In this document: in pieces, positions 16,053 to 24,724 of the stretch | Layout of the letters: each line of letters begins with the position of its first letter | Position numbering within the stretch: the first letter of the stretch is position 1 | Source of the DNA: Deltaproteobacteria bacterium | GTDB taxonomy: Bacteria; Myxococcota_A; UBA9042 | NCBI GenBank assembly: GCA_016875335.1 | Contig: VGRO01000023.1 | Coordinates: forward strand, 1-49,348 | Direction: 5' to 3' | DNA: 49,348 nt | The notes under the pieces: model-generated | Seen by the model: the letters and a program-made list of their open reading frames with translations, nothing else | What the model was told of the DNA's origin: nothing | Databases searched by the model: none | Translations under genes and position numbers: made by a program

Positions 16053-18473
16053 TCACGGCGACGGCTTCCAGCCCTTCGCGACCTTGCCGCTCTCGTGGAT
16101 CCACAGCCGTTGGTTGGCTTCGAACGGCCCCGCATAGGTCTTGACGCCGCCGCCAATCCAGCGCACTTCGATGCTGTCGACAGTCTGGACCGCGCCGAGC
16201 CCAAAGTGGCAGGTCGGGCTGTCCTGGCCGCCCTGGCCACCTCCGCCGTGGACGTAGCGCACCTGCTTCTTGCCGGCCGCGGTGATCTCGACCGACGCAC
16301 CGAGGCCCATGCGGTTGCTCTTGCCGTCGCCTACGGCGCGCACTTGCAGGAAGCCACCCTTCTTGGCTGCGGGCAGTTGGTTGCGAAGCAACTCGTTTTG
16401 CGCAATCAACTCGAGGTCTCCGTCGTTATCGAGGTCAGCGGTGGCCAGTCCCCAGCCGCCGCGCGAGGTGATGCCGGCGTGCGCGCGATCGATCGCAAAA
16501 GTGCCGTCGCCGTTGCCCCAGTAGAAATCGGTCGGCCGGCCCTCGTACACCGCGCTGATAGCAAGATCGAGGTCGCCGTCTTGATCGAAATCGCCGAGCG
16601 CCGGAACCGAGTGCGTCTCCTGGTAGCGCAACCCGGCATCGCCCATTGGAATCTCGAAGGTGCCTTGGATGTCGTTCCAGTGCCCCGGTTTGTCTTGCAG
16701 CAACACCTGGGTCTTGTTGCTGAAGTTGTAGAAGCGCGGATGGGCGAGATTGGCCACCACGGCATCGAGCAGGCCGTCGCCGTTCAAGTCGCCAAACGCC
16801 GCGCCAATGCTGTGGCCGAAATAGGCGTTGCCGCCCCAGTTGGTCTTCTTGCCCGACAACGTGGTCATAGCTCCGTCTTCGGTGAAGGCGGCGCCATCGT
16901 TGCGAAAGTACAGGTTGCGCACCAGCACGTAGTTGTTGACGAACACGTCGACGTCGCCGTCGCGGTCGGCGTCGACGGTCAGCGCGCCGCGGCTCGGCGT
17001 CTTGTAGCCCTGCGGGCCTGGAAAGCCGTGGGTGCCGGTCCAGTCTTCGAACTTGCCGCCGCCCAGGTTGTGGAACACCGTGTCCTGGTACGGCGAGTAG
17101 TCGTCCCAACACTGGAACCGCGACACGTACAGGTCCAAGAGGCCATCGGCGTCGAAATCGCCCCACGCCGCGCCGGCACTGGGCGCGTGTTTCCCCTTGC
17201 CCTTGCAGTCGTTGTACGCTTGGTTGCCGTCGATGCCGGAAGCCGTGGTCACGTCGGCGAATTTGCCCTTGCAGTCGCCCTTCCACAGGCGGTCTGGGTC
17301 GGTGTAGCCCTCCACGAACGTGAACAGGTCGGGGCATCCGTCGTTGTCGAAGTCGCCCCACACCCCGCCCGATACGGCCCCTTGGAGACCAGATTGCGCC
17401 GTGGCATCGACCAGGGTGCCGCCGTCGTTGCGCCAAAGTTGCGGACCCGCCATCAACAGGTCGTCGTCGCCGTCGCCGTCGAAGTCGGCAAACGCGTGGC
17501 GATTGGAGGGTTTCTTGGGCTCACCCTTGTCGTCGGCGGGCGTCGGCATGGGCGCAAACACCAGGTCCGCAGGTCCCGGCGCCGGCAGCGGCTCGACCCA
17601 CAAGCGCACCAGGAAATCCGAGGGGTGCGACGACGACAGGCCGTTCCAATTGAAATACGACTGACCGCCCGCAGTAAAGTTCTTGACGGTCGGCAGGTTC
17701 CACGCCGAGTGGCAGCGCGCGAAGGTGTCGCAGCACTTCTGCGCGTCGGCGCAATTGCTGTCGATGGTCGCGTCCAGCGCGAACGCGGGCGAATTCGTCC
17801 CTGACCGCTTGTGCGCGACGTACACCAGTTGCGGCTGGTCGAAGGTCATCGGCTCGGGCAGCGCGTAATCCAGCCAGCCGCTGCCGTTGGCGCTTGGTGC
17901 TGGGTCGGATTGCACGTCGGCGGCACAGCGCGCGCCCTCGAAGTACGCTTGGAACTGCCAGAAATCGAAGCCGTTGTTGCCAAAGTCGGGATACAACCCG
18001 GCGACGAGGTCCGCGGCGTCCGGCGGGGGGTTTCCGGCCCATCGCACCGAGAACCCCCACACGCGCGCCGGTTTTTCCAGGTCGAACCGCACCGCCTCCC
18101 ACATCTGCTGGTCGGCCAGCTTTTTGCCCACCACGGTCAGGCCTTGCTCGGGCAAGGACTTGCCGGCCTTGCCGTCGTCCCACTGGACCAGTTGCAGCCC
18201 CTTGGGAATCCACCCGAGCGCGGTGTTGCAGCCGCTCGGCGGCGGCAGGTCGGGCTTGGGGCCAAAGTCCGGGCCCGCGTCGTCCACTGGTTGCGCGGCG
18301 TCGGCCAAGGCGTCCGCTTCCGCGGCTTGGGCACCGGTGGCGTCGGCTACGGAGGCGTCTTTCGCGGCCGTTGCGTCGCCTGCCGAGGCGCTGGCGTCGG
18401 GACTTGGCGTCGCCCCCCCGCAGGCCGTCGCTGCGAGCGTGACGAGGACCAGGGCGAGGGTGCGCGTGACCAT
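16053..18473 (-). CDS. FG-GAP/VCBS-repeat lipoprotein with ASPIC/UnbV C-terminus
   Basis: This 806-residue protein has a lipoprotein signal with lipobox LAATAC (Cys18) and an Asp/Ala-rich spacer to residue ~75. A Cys-containing beta-rich region covers ~80-300. Then come about seven FG-GAP/VCBS Ca2+-binding loops (FDGDGDDDL, FDNDGCPDL, FDADGLLDL, DRDGDVDVF, LNGDGLLDA, FDQDGDLDL, LDNDGDLEL). The final ~110 residues (RMGLGASVEITAAGKKQVRYV, FGLGAVQTVDSIEVRW) are the ASPIC/UnbV domain found in CRTAC1-like proteins. It is predicted to be an integrin-alpha-type beta-propeller anchored to the outer membrane. ATG at 18473 has GGAGG at a good distance. The role is surface or adhesion-related by analogy only. 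Confidence 0.9.
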   Translation of the reverse strand: MVTRTLALVLVTLAATACGGATPSPDASASAGDATAAKDASVADATGAQAAEADALADAAQPVDDAGPDFGPKPDLPPPSGCNTALGWIPKGLQLVQWDDGKAGKSLPEQGLTVVGKKLADQQMWEAVRFDLEKPARVWGFSVRWAGNPPPDAADLVAGLYPDFGNNGFDFWQFQAYFEGARCAADVQSDPAPSANGSGWLDYALPEPMTFDQPQLVYVAHKRSGTNSPAFALDATIDSNCADAQKCCDTFARCHSAWNLPTVKNFTAGGQSYFNWNGLSSSHPSDFLVRLWVEPLPAPGPADLVFAPMPTPADDKGEPKKPSNRHAFADFDGDGDDDLLMAGPQLWRNDGGTLVDATAQSGLQGAVSGGVWGDFDNDGCPDLFTFVEGYTDPDRLWKGDCKGKFADVTTASGIDGNQAYNDCKGKGKHAPSAGAAWGDFDADGLLDLYVSRFQCWDDYSPYQDTVFHNLGGGKFEDWTGTHGFPGPQGYKTPSRGALTVDADRDGDVDVFVNNYVLVRNLYFRNDGAAFTEDGAMTTLSGKKTNWGGNAYFGHSIGAAFGDLNGDGLLDAVVANLAHPRFYNFSNKTQVLLQDKPGHWNDIQGTFEIPMGDAGLRYQETHSVPALGDFDQDGDLDLAISAVYEGRPTDFYWGNGDGTFAIDRAHAGITSRGGWGLATADLDNDGDLELIAQNELLRNQLPAAKKGGFLQVRAVGDGKSNRMGLGASVEITAAGKKQVRYVHGGGGQGGQDSPTCHFGLGAVQTVDSIEVRWIGGGVKTYAGPFEANQRLWIHESGKVAKGWKPSP

Positions 18474-18527
18474 GGGATACCTCCGCGAGCGGCACAGGGT
18501 ACGCCAAAGGCCCGGCGGCGGCCAGAA

Positions 18528-18695
18528 CGGAGGGGGGCTTTGTTCAGATCGTTGATATCATGGACAGTATCGCCTGCTCCAGCTCGCGGTGGATGCCAGA
18601 GCTGCCGTGACGCGGGTTTCCCTTGTAAAACCATGATCCTGAACAAAGGTGGGGTACGTTCAGACGGAGGGGGGCTTTGTTCAACACCTTGATAT
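18528..18695. repeat. Repeat cluster, probably IS or MITE remnant
   Basis: The 19-bp sequence CGGAGGGGGGCTTTGTTCA occurs at 18528-18546 and 18665-18683, in both cases followed after 5 nt by TTGATAT. An inverted partial copy (CCATGATCCTGAACAAAG, 18631-18648) mirrors the first copy's CTTTGTTCAGATC...ATCATGG. This gives a 120-bp segment with roughly 25-bp imperfect terminal inverted repeats, followed by another end. There is no transposase reading frame. It fills the 259-bp gap between the FG-GAP lipoprotein and CPBP genes. Confidence 0.55.
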
Positions 18696-18732
18696 GACGA
18701 ATGGAATCAGGGTGCGCGCGATCGCGCCAAGA

Positions 18733-19632
18733 TCACCACCGCCAACCAATGCCTGCGCGCCAGACCGCGGACACGTCCATGGTCAGAGCGACCGCATAGT
18801 GCAGGGCCACGCCCAGCCAGACGCTGCCGTGGCGCAACGCCAGCGCGCCGAGGACCGCTCCCGCCGCGATGGCGCCCAGCGTCTCGGCCAGTGGCTTGCC
18901 GAAATGCGCGCAGACGTAGGGCACCAGCATCCACGGCACGGCGTAGGCGCCCCAATCCCGGTACAGGCCAAACGCGATCCAGCCGCGCCAGAAGCACTCG
19001 CCGCTGACGAACACCAGGACGTACAACGCCTGATAGGCGACGAACTCGCCGACGGCCAAGGTCTGGTTCGCGTCGAGGAGCGCCCGCGCCAACGGGTACT
19101 TGGCCTGGAAGGCCGCAGTGCCGCTGGCCACCCACACCGCTGGGACCACCGCCAGGTAGAGGGCGGCGTACACGGGCCAGGTGCGGCGACCGCCCTGCCC
19201 CCTGCGCCAGCCAAGGTCCCGCGTCGACAACCCGAGCTTTCCCGCCAGGAGCCACGGCACGCCCAGCCGGAACACTGCCGCGGCGATCGAGAAGTACGCA
19301 AACGCCCACACCGGCCGCAGCCAGCCAGTCTCGGCGACGTGGGCCTGCCACCAGCGCTCCCACGCGTCGATGCGGCCCAAGTACCAGAATCCGCACAACG
19401 CGGCCGCAGTGCCGGCGATCACCCACGCGCTGCGCCGTGTGAGGCCCTTTTGCCACGCAGCGGGGTCACCGCAGCGCAACAGCAATGCGAGGCAGGACCA
19501 ACCAAGGGCAAGGTGGGCGACGAGCCAGGATTCCGGCTCAAGGACGCCCGCGTGGCGGGCCAGCACCTGCACCGCCAACAGCCCGGCTGCCGTCAGCAGC
19601 ACCCAGGGCTTGACCGGCGCCGACGCCTGCAT
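18733..19632 (-). CDS. CPBP-family intramembrane protease-like protein
   Basis: This 299-residue polytopic protein has about eight hydrophobic segments. The CPBP (Abi/Rce1) region lies in the C-terminal half: SGECFWRGW (~residue 213), VPYVCAHFGKPLAETLGAI (~237) and LGVALHYAVALTMD (~272). In the family motif EExxxR the first Glu is Gly here (G-E-C-F-W-R), while the second-motif His (AHFGKP) and third-motif His (LHY) are kept. CPBP proteins cleave membrane substrates such as prenylated or bacteriocin-type peptides, or act as pseudo-enzymes. The ATG at 19632 lies 3 nt after the stop of the SMC-like gene, so the two are almost certainly co-transcribed and coupled. Confidence 0.8.
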   Translation of the reverse strand: MQASAPVKPWVLLTAAGLLAVQVLARHAGVLEPESWLVAHLALGWSCLALLLRCGDPAAWQKGLTRRSAWVIAGTAAALCGFWYLGRIDAWERWWQAHVAETGWLRPVWAFAYFSIAAAVFRLGVPWLLAGKLGLSTRDLGWRRGQGGRRTWPVYAALYLAVVPAVWVASGTAAFQAKYPLARALLDANQTLAVGEFVAYQALYVLVFVSGECFWRGWIAFGLYRDWGAYAVPWMLVPYVCAHFGKPLAETLGAIAAGAVLGALALRHGSVWLGVALHYAVALTMDVSAVWRAGIGWRW

Positions 19633-19635
19633 CGA

Positions 19636-22434
19636 CTACCGCCGCAGGAACGTCGGCACCGGCGCGTGGCGCTCGCTCGCCGGCTTCTTGCGTAGGTTGA
19701 GCGTCAGGCGCGCCGGGTTGTACACCAGCAGGTTGTGGGTGGTCGGCGTGGTGATGATGAACTGCGCCCGCGTCACGCCCAGGAAGCGCGCCACCTCGTC
19801 GATGCGCTCGACCGACAGGTGCGCAAACGGCTCGTCGAGGATGAAGAACCCCGTGGCATCGCCGCCTTCTTCCATGGTCAGCGCCATCAGCAGGATGAGC
19901 GACGACACCACGCTCTGGCCGCCCGACAGCTTGGGATCGTCGACCGCCACCGGCTTCTTGCCGTCAAAGCCGATGCGGATCTCCAGACCCGCCTTGCCGA
20001 GCAGGTCGCCATTGTCGTCGCGCAGCACCTCGGCGTTGGGCACCTTGACCTGCACCTCGACGCGACACAACTCGCCAAGACGCAAGACGTTGTTGCGATA
20101 GCGGCGGATGGTCTCCTGGACGACGCGGCGGTAGGCCTGGCGAGCCAATGCAAGTTCGTCGTTGCCCTGCGCCAACTGGTTGCGGTGCCTGGCCATCGCG
20201 CGCTCGTGTTCGGCCAGCTCGGCCGCGGCGCGCTCATGGATGTGGACACTGCGCGGATCGCGGTTGCCTTCGAACTGGGCGATGCGGTCGCGTACGAGGT
20301 TCAGGCGTTCGATGAGTTGCAACTCGGGCGGGAGCAGTTCCTGGGCGGCGGGCGTTTGCAGTTCGGCGGGCACCGTAGCCGCAAGTTCGCTGCGTTCGGC
20401 TTCCAACCGCTGCAGTTTGGCGGTGTAGGCCCCCAGCTGCGTGCGCGCGCGGTCGCGCTCCAGGATGGCCTCGCGGTTGCGGTACTCCAGTTGTGAGATA
20501 CGGCGCTCGCGGTCGACGACATCGACGTTGGCAAGGTCGATCTGGTTGAGCAACGCGAAAAGCCGCTCGGAGGCCGCGCGCCGGGCGTCGGTGAGTTCCG
20601 CGATCCGACCCGGCAGCGCCTCAGGATCGCCAATGCGCGCCAGGAGCTTGCCGCGCACCTTGTCCGCGACCAGCAACTCGTCGATCTGCGCGATGCGCCT
20701 TGAAGTCGGCGCGAGCGAAGCTTCCAGGCTGTCGCGCAGTTGCCGCAGCCGCCCGAGTTCTGACTCGACCTGGGCCTTGCGGTGGCCACCCGACGAGGCG
20801 CCGCAATACAGATCGGTGACGCCCGCAAAAATGCCGCCGCGGGAATCCTGCCGATAGCCGTCGGGCGTGATGCTGGTCTGGCGGCCGAGGCGATGGCCCT
20901 CTTCGACGCTTTGGACCAACTGGACCGAGGCCAGTTGGTGCACGATCTGCTCGGGCAGCCGGGCGTCGCTGATCTGCACCGCAGAAAGCGCCGACCCCTG
21001 GCGGACGGCGTGGCGGCGCGGACTCTCCCAGGCAGTGACGTAGTTGCGGTACTTCTGGCGCTGGCCCATTTTGCGACCCGCAAGTTCGTCCTGCGCATCG
21101 ACCAGGATGGTGAAGCGGCTGCTGCCCAACACCGATTCGACGGCGACCTGCCATTCGGGATCGACGATCTCGATCACGTCGGCGACGATCGCTGCCTCGA
21201 TGCCTTCGCGCCGCAGTTCGCGCAGCATGGCCGCGGTCGCCTCAGGTGGAGGTCGCCGCGATCGACCGCCGCCCTCCAATTGGCCAAGCTCCGCACGCAA
21301 TTCAGCGATTTGGGCGATGACGCGCGCCACTTCCGCCCTGGTACTCGACTCCCCGGCAACCAGGCGGGCCCGCTCCTCGGCCAGGCGCTCGGCCTCACCG
21401 GCGACGTCGAGCGCGCCCTGGGCCCGCAGTTCCTCGAGTTCCGTTTCCAGGCGCTTGAGGTCGCGGTGCTTGCCATCGAGTCCCTCCTTTTCAGACATCA
21501 GCGCTTGGTACCCGCGCTTGGTTTCGTCAATGCCGGCGCGCAGTTCTGCAACCGAGGACCGCAAGGCATCGGCCTCGCCCGAAAACCCGGCGAGCACGTC
21601 GTCGGCCGCCTTGAGCACGGAGTCGGCGCGCCGCAGGTCGCTGCGTACGTCGTCGGTGTCGCGGCACAGACCTTTGAGGCGCGCGGCCGGCAGCGACACG
21701 TCGCGCAGTTGGCGCTCCTGCGATTCGAGTGCGCTCACCTCCTTGTACTGATCGGCGTCGCGCCGCAGCACGTCCACGTGCAGGGCCTGCACTTGCAGGC
21801 GGCGCTCCATGTCCTCGAGGTCGCGCTGACCGGCCAGATACTCGCTGCGCGCCTCGGCGTAGCGCTCGAGCACTTGCTTGTCTCCCTGCAACTCCAAGAC
21901 GTATTCCAGCAGTTGCTCGGGCGTGCGCTGCGCCAGCTTGTGGGTCTCGCCCTGCTCCAACGCCAACACCTTGAGCAAGGTGCGCGGCACCTGGGCCTCT
22001 TCCAGCGCCTTTGCGTATTCCTCTGGACCCATGCCGTGGGCGGCTACCTTGAGGGTCTCGATTGGCGCGTCTCCGGCCAATATGTGGTAGCGCCGTTGCC
22101 ACTGGCCCTGCTTGCGCTCCAACACGCAGGCGATGGTCGCTTGGTCGTCAAAAACGCCGCGCGGCGAGAATGGCCGCTTGCCGGTGCCCTTGCGCAGCGG
22201 GTTGGTCACCACCGCCTTGACGATGGCGACACCGGTGTCGTCGCGCAGATACTGCGGCATCTTGCGCGAGGTCGACAGCTTGCGTGCGCCCAGCAGCACG
22301 CGCACCGCGTCGAGCACGGTCGTCTTGCCGCTGCCGTTGGGCCCGGCGATGAGCACGACTTGCTCGTCGAGCGGCATCCGGACGTGGGACCAGTAGTCCC
22401 AGTTCATCAATTCCAACCACTTGAACGTGAACAT
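19636..22434 (-). CDS. Short SMC/JetC-like ATPase
   Basis: This 932-residue protein has full SMC organisation. The N-terminal head starts FTFKWLELMNWDYW and has Walker A GPNGSGKT (31-38) and a Q-loop region near residue 161. Coiled-coil arms span about 190-390 and 555-780. A hinge-like domain lies at about 395-550 (EAAIVADVIEIVDPEWQVAVESVLGS opens it). The C-terminal head has signature LSGGQS (836-841) and Walker B FFILDEP (863-869). The 'LxxNWxxW' start and the hinge look more like MukB/MksB/JetC or SbcC-type ATPases than like housekeeping Smc, which is ~1150-1200 residues with longer arms. The gene follows the MukE-like gene by 39 nt and precedes the CPBP gene. ATG at 22434 has an AGGGG-type ribosome site. 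Probably DNA loop extrusion, plasmid or phage defence, or repair. Confidence 0.85.
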   Translation of the reverse strand: MFTFKWLELMNWDYWSHVRMPLDEQVVLIAGPNGSGKTTVLDAVRVLLGARKLSTSRKMPQYLRDDTGVAIVKAVVTNPLRKGTGKRPFSPRGVFDDQATIACVLERKQGQWQRRYHILAGDAPIETLKVAAHGMGPEEYAKALEEAQVPRTLLKVLALEQGETHKLAQRTPEQLLEYVLELQGDKQVLERYAEARSEYLAGQRDLEDMERRLQVQALHVDVLRRDADQYKEVSALESQERQLRDVSLPAARLKGLCRDTDDVRSDLRRADSVLKAADDVLAGFSGEADALRSSVAELRAGIDETKRGYQALMSEKEGLDGKHRDLKRLETELEELRAQGALDVAGEAERLAEERARLVAGESSTRAEVARVIAQIAELRAELGQLEGGGRSRRPPPEATAAMLRELRREGIEAAIVADVIEIVDPEWQVAVESVLGSSRFTILVDAQDELAGRKMGQRQKYRNYVTAWESPRRHAVRQGSALSAVQISDARLPEQIVHQLASVQLVQSVEEGHRLGRQTSITPDGYRQDSRGGIFAGVTDLYCGASSGGHRKAQVESELGRLRQLRDSLEASLAPTSRRIAQIDELLVADKVRGKLLARIGDPEALPGRIAELTDARRAASERLFALLNQIDLANVDVVDRERRISQLEYRNREAILERDRARTQLGAYTAKLQRLEAERSELAATVPAELQTPAAQELLPPELQLIERLNLVRDRIAQFEGNRDPRSVHIHERAAAELAEHERAMARHRNQLAQGNDELALARQAYRRVVQETIRRYRNNVLRLGELCRVEVQVKVPNAEVLRDDNGDLLGKAGLEIRIGFDGKKPVAVDDPKLSGGQSVVSSLILLMALTMEEGGDATGFFILDEPFAHLSVERIDEVARFLGVTRAQFIITTPTTHNLLVYNPARLTLNLRKKPASERHAPVPTFLRR

Positions 22435-22473
22435 CGCGCGCTATCGTCGCCCCTGGAACGGCTTTGCGCCGCC

Positions 22474-23217
22474 CTATTCGCCAAACTCGTCGCTGTCGGT
22501 GTCGCCGGCCTCGTCCGCACCCTCGGCCACATCGGCCACGCCCTTGTCAAGCACGTCCCACAGCACCGAATCGCGCAACTTCTGGGCCATCTGCACGCCG
22601 TCGACGAGCAGGTCGAGCAGCGGCCCCTCGCGCAGGTTGCCGGCGCGATCCTCGCGCACGAAGCCGGCGGACTTGAGCTGGCCGACATACCGCGCAAACG
22701 CCGTCTTGCCGAACTTGCGCCCGAACTCGGCGTAGAGCTGATCGCGGCCGATCGCTGGCGCTGGGCTGGGCTCGGGTCGGCCCGGCGTCGCGCCAGTGCT
22801 TGCGTCTGGCAGGGACGGCACGGCGGTCTCGGTGGGGTCGAGGCGCTTGGGCAGGACCAGCTTGGCCCACAGCACCACGAGCAGCGCGACGGCACCGCGC
22901 GGCAGCCGAGCGTTGGTAGCCCAGTCGAACGAGATGTCGCCCTCGATCGACCGCTTGAGCCGTACGGCGAACCAATCGGACGTGAACGACTCCACCAACT
23001 CCAACCCGACCATGCCCAGCCGGCGGGCTACCGCCGCGCGCAGATCGTCGTCGAGCAAGAGGTCGCGGTAGGCTCGCTTGGGGACCCACCGCTCAATCAG
23101 CAACCGCGAGCAGATCTCTTCGGCGCGCGCCTCTCGTTCCGCGTCGTGGCGGGCCGAGGCGACATCGGGGCGCTGGTGGGCCGTCGGGGCGGCCGTCGGC
23201 AAATCGCGTTCTTCCAT
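22474..23217 (-). CDS. MukE/MksE/JetB-like partner of the SMC ATPase
   Basis: This 247-residue protein appears to have two winged-helix-like halves joined by a Pro-rich linker. Residues ~35-110 (LLIERWVPKRAYRDLLLDDD, then RRLGMVGLELVESFTSDWFAV) fit the pattern of MukE/MksE/JetB (DUF4194-type) kite proteins, including the 'GLxLxxxxxxxxA' strand. Residues ~160-225 (LYAEFGRKFGKTAFARYVGQ... to WDVL) resemble the second winged helix. The C-terminus is acidic (EGADEAGDTDSDEFGE). Kite proteins normally dimerise and bind a kleisin bridging the SMC heads; no kleisin gene is visible here. The assignment rests on pattern and on its place directly upstream of the SMC gene, and is not certain. Confidence 0.5.
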   Translation of the reverse strand: MEERDLPTAAPTAHQRPDVASARHDAEREARAEEICSRLLIERWVPKRAYRDLLLDDDLRAAVARRLGMVGLELVESFTSDWFAVRLKRSIEGDISFDWATNARLPRGAVALLVVLWAKLVLPKRLDPTETAVPSLPDASTGATPGRPEPSPAPAIGRDQLYAEFGRKFGKTAFARYVGQLKSAGFVREDRAGNLREGPLLDLLVDGVQMAQKLRDSVLWDVLDKGVADVAEGADEAGDTDSDEFGE

Positions 23218-23392
23218 CGTTGCGTGCTCACCGCGTGCGCAACGGCAGACGGCGGGGCGAGGATGACATAACGCGACGGCGTTGGCTATCGGTCCGATCG
23301 CGGCCTGCAGGATCGGTTCGTTGAGAAATCAGGGTGTTGCAAAATGGGAAACCGATCGCCGCGCGATCACGGTTCGGCGGGGCCCGCCGCAA

Positions 23393-23962
23393 TCATCCCG
23401 GTGCGCCGTTGCGCCAGTGCCTGGCTGCCGCACGGATCCGCTCCGTCAGCGCTTGCAGCGGCGCGACATCGACGGTCGGGGCCAGGGCCGCACGGGCCGC
23501 CAACTGGACGCGCGCCTCCGCCTCGCCAGCGCGCGCTGCATGCTCGCGGGCCTCGGCCGCCCGCAGGGCCGTGTGCAATCGCTCGACTGCACGGCCGGCT
23601 TCTGCGGCCTGGGCTTCCAGCCGCACCCGGTAGTCGGCATCGATCGGCTCGGCTCTCGCGGGGTCGGGCGGTGCCGCCAACGCCTTGCGCGCCCCCGCGA
23701 TCGTCATGCCCTTTTCATAAAGCAGCGTTCGGATGCGAAACAGCCGTTCTGCCGCGGCGCGCCCGTACAGAAGGCGATTGGTGGAACTGCGCTCTGGGCG
23801 CACCGAGCCGAACTCCGCCGTCCAGAAGCGAACGACGTGGGTCTCGACGCCGAGCAAGTTGGCCAACTCGCCGATGCGCAATAGCGTCTTTTCGGGCCAC
23901 TGGTCGAGGGGAACGGCGGGACGCACGGCGGTAGCGGGTGGGACTGCGGGTTTGCTGGGCAT
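23393..23962 (-). CDS. MerR-family transcriptional regulator (ihfA-linked type)
   Basis: This 189-residue protein has a Pro/Ala-rich N-terminus of ~25 residues, then a MerR winged helix-turn-helix at ~28-100: LLRIGELANLLGVETHVVRFW, followed by STNRLLYGRAAAERLFRIR and LLYEKGMTIAGARKAL. The rest is an Ala-rich coiled coil ending QALTERIRAAARHWRNG. Single-HTH MerR proteins of this kind are commonly encoded next to ihfA in deltaproteobacteria. Its ligand and targets are unknown, and no Cys-based metal site is present. It is separated from ihfA by a 480-bp gap with a strong terminator, so it has its own promoter somewhere in that gap. ATG at 23962 begins MPSK. Confidence 0.8.
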   Translation of the reverse strand: MPSKPAVPPATAVRPAVPLDQWPEKTLLRIGELANLLGVETHVVRFWTAEFGSVRPERSSTNRLLYGRAAAERLFRIRTLLYEKGMTIAGARKALAAPPDPARAEPIDADYRVRLEAQAAEAGRAVERLHTALRAAEAREHAARAGEAEARVQLAARAALAPTVDVAPLQALTERIRAAARHWRNGAPG

Positions 23963-24028
23963 GGATGCACGCGCGGGGACCGTGCGAGCGTAGCCGAATT
24001 CGCCGGAACTGGGAACCTGCCGGGTTCG

Positions 24029-24125
24029 CCTGAGTCGCTGGGCATGGCCCTGCATCGGACGCCGTACCGCGCCCTGTGCCAGGCCCGATGCTGCGCCCTG
24101 TGTCTGACGCTGTGCTTGCCCCTGG
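24029..24125. repeat. Degenerate CCTGNN hexamer tract in the ihfA-merR gap
   Basis: The region repeats CCTGTG/CTGTGC-type hexamers in phase (for example CCTGTG at about 24072 and 24102) and ends CCCCTGGCGC, like the left arm of the foldback units near 750 and 1041. I see no matching right arm. The rest of the 480-bp gap (23963-24442) holds the ihfA terminator at 24379-24421 and nothing else I recognise. Confidence 0.4.
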
Positions 24126-24378
24126 CGCTTCCACCACTGGCAGCGGACCCTGTTGCCGCGACTCGCTCGCAAGCCCCGTCGAGCGCGCGTGACCATCCAG
24201 ATTGGACCCGCGGGCCCTGCGCATCGCGAGGCCGCCAAACAACGGGCGCGCCAGCACGGGCTGCCATCCGCACGGGCGGACAGCGCAATGGCTGCAGCGG
24301 GTTTCAACCCGGCGGTCGTTCCCAGGGATCCAATCGACCTTCTGCAATGCCCTCTCGCGGCGGACGGCCGCGGCTCGC

Positions 24379-24421
24379 AAAACGACCGCGACCCGGCAGC
24401 GCGGGACTGCCGGGTCGCGGT
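24379..24421 (-). terminator. Strong intrinsic terminator downstream of ihfA
   Basis: A perfect 15-bp inverted repeat (ACCGCGACCCGGCAG at 24385-24399 and its complement at 24407-24421) with a 7-nt loop. On the minus strand it is followed by cgTTTT. It closes the infC-rpmI-rplT-ihfA unit and separates it from merR. Confidence 0.85.
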
Positions 24422-24442
24422 GGCGTTTGTCGCCGGCAGGGG

Positions 24443-24724
24443 CTACTTGCCGTTCAACTGGCTCTTGAGCACTTGCGAGGGCTTGAAGGTCAGCACGCGG
24501 CGCGCCGAGATCTCGATCGGCTGGCGGGTCTGCGGGTTGCGACCCATGCGCGCCTTCTTCTCGCGCACGACGAAGTTGCCGAAGCCGGAGATCTTGACCT
24601 TCTCCTGCTTGGACAAAGTGTCCTTGAGCGTGTCAAACACGCGCTCGACGAGTTCGGCGGCCTCGCGCTTGGAGTATCCGCCCAGCTTCTGATACACAGC
24701 TTCGATGATGTCGGCCTTGGTCAT
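24443..24724 (-). CDS. ihfA: Integration host factor subunit alpha (HU/IHF family)
   Basis: This 93-residue DNA-bending protein matches IhfA along its length. It has MTKADIIEAVYQKLGGYSKR, the ELVERVFDTLKDTL helix, the KISGFGNFVVREKKAR strand turn, the GRNPQTRQPIEISARR beta-arm with the conserved intercalating Pro in RNPQT, and the C-terminal TFKPSQVLKSQL. The IHF-alpha-like sequence and its position after rplT favour ihfA over HU. I chose the ATG at 24724 over one 18 nt upstream because AGGAG lies 8 nt before it and the family starts there. It is the last gene of the translation-factor operon. Confidence 0.9.
   Translation of the reverse strand: MTKADIIEAVYQKLGGYSKREAAELVERVFDTLKDTLSKQEKVKISGFGNFVVREKKARMGRNPQTRQPIEISARRVLTFKPSQVLKSQLNGK

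Noticed and set aside
18528..18683. Possible terminator of the CPBP gene from the TGAACAAAG/CTTTGTTCA inverted repeat
   Set aside because: The loop is over 30 nt, no T run follows, and the pattern is better explained by repeat ends; a termination role is not excluded.
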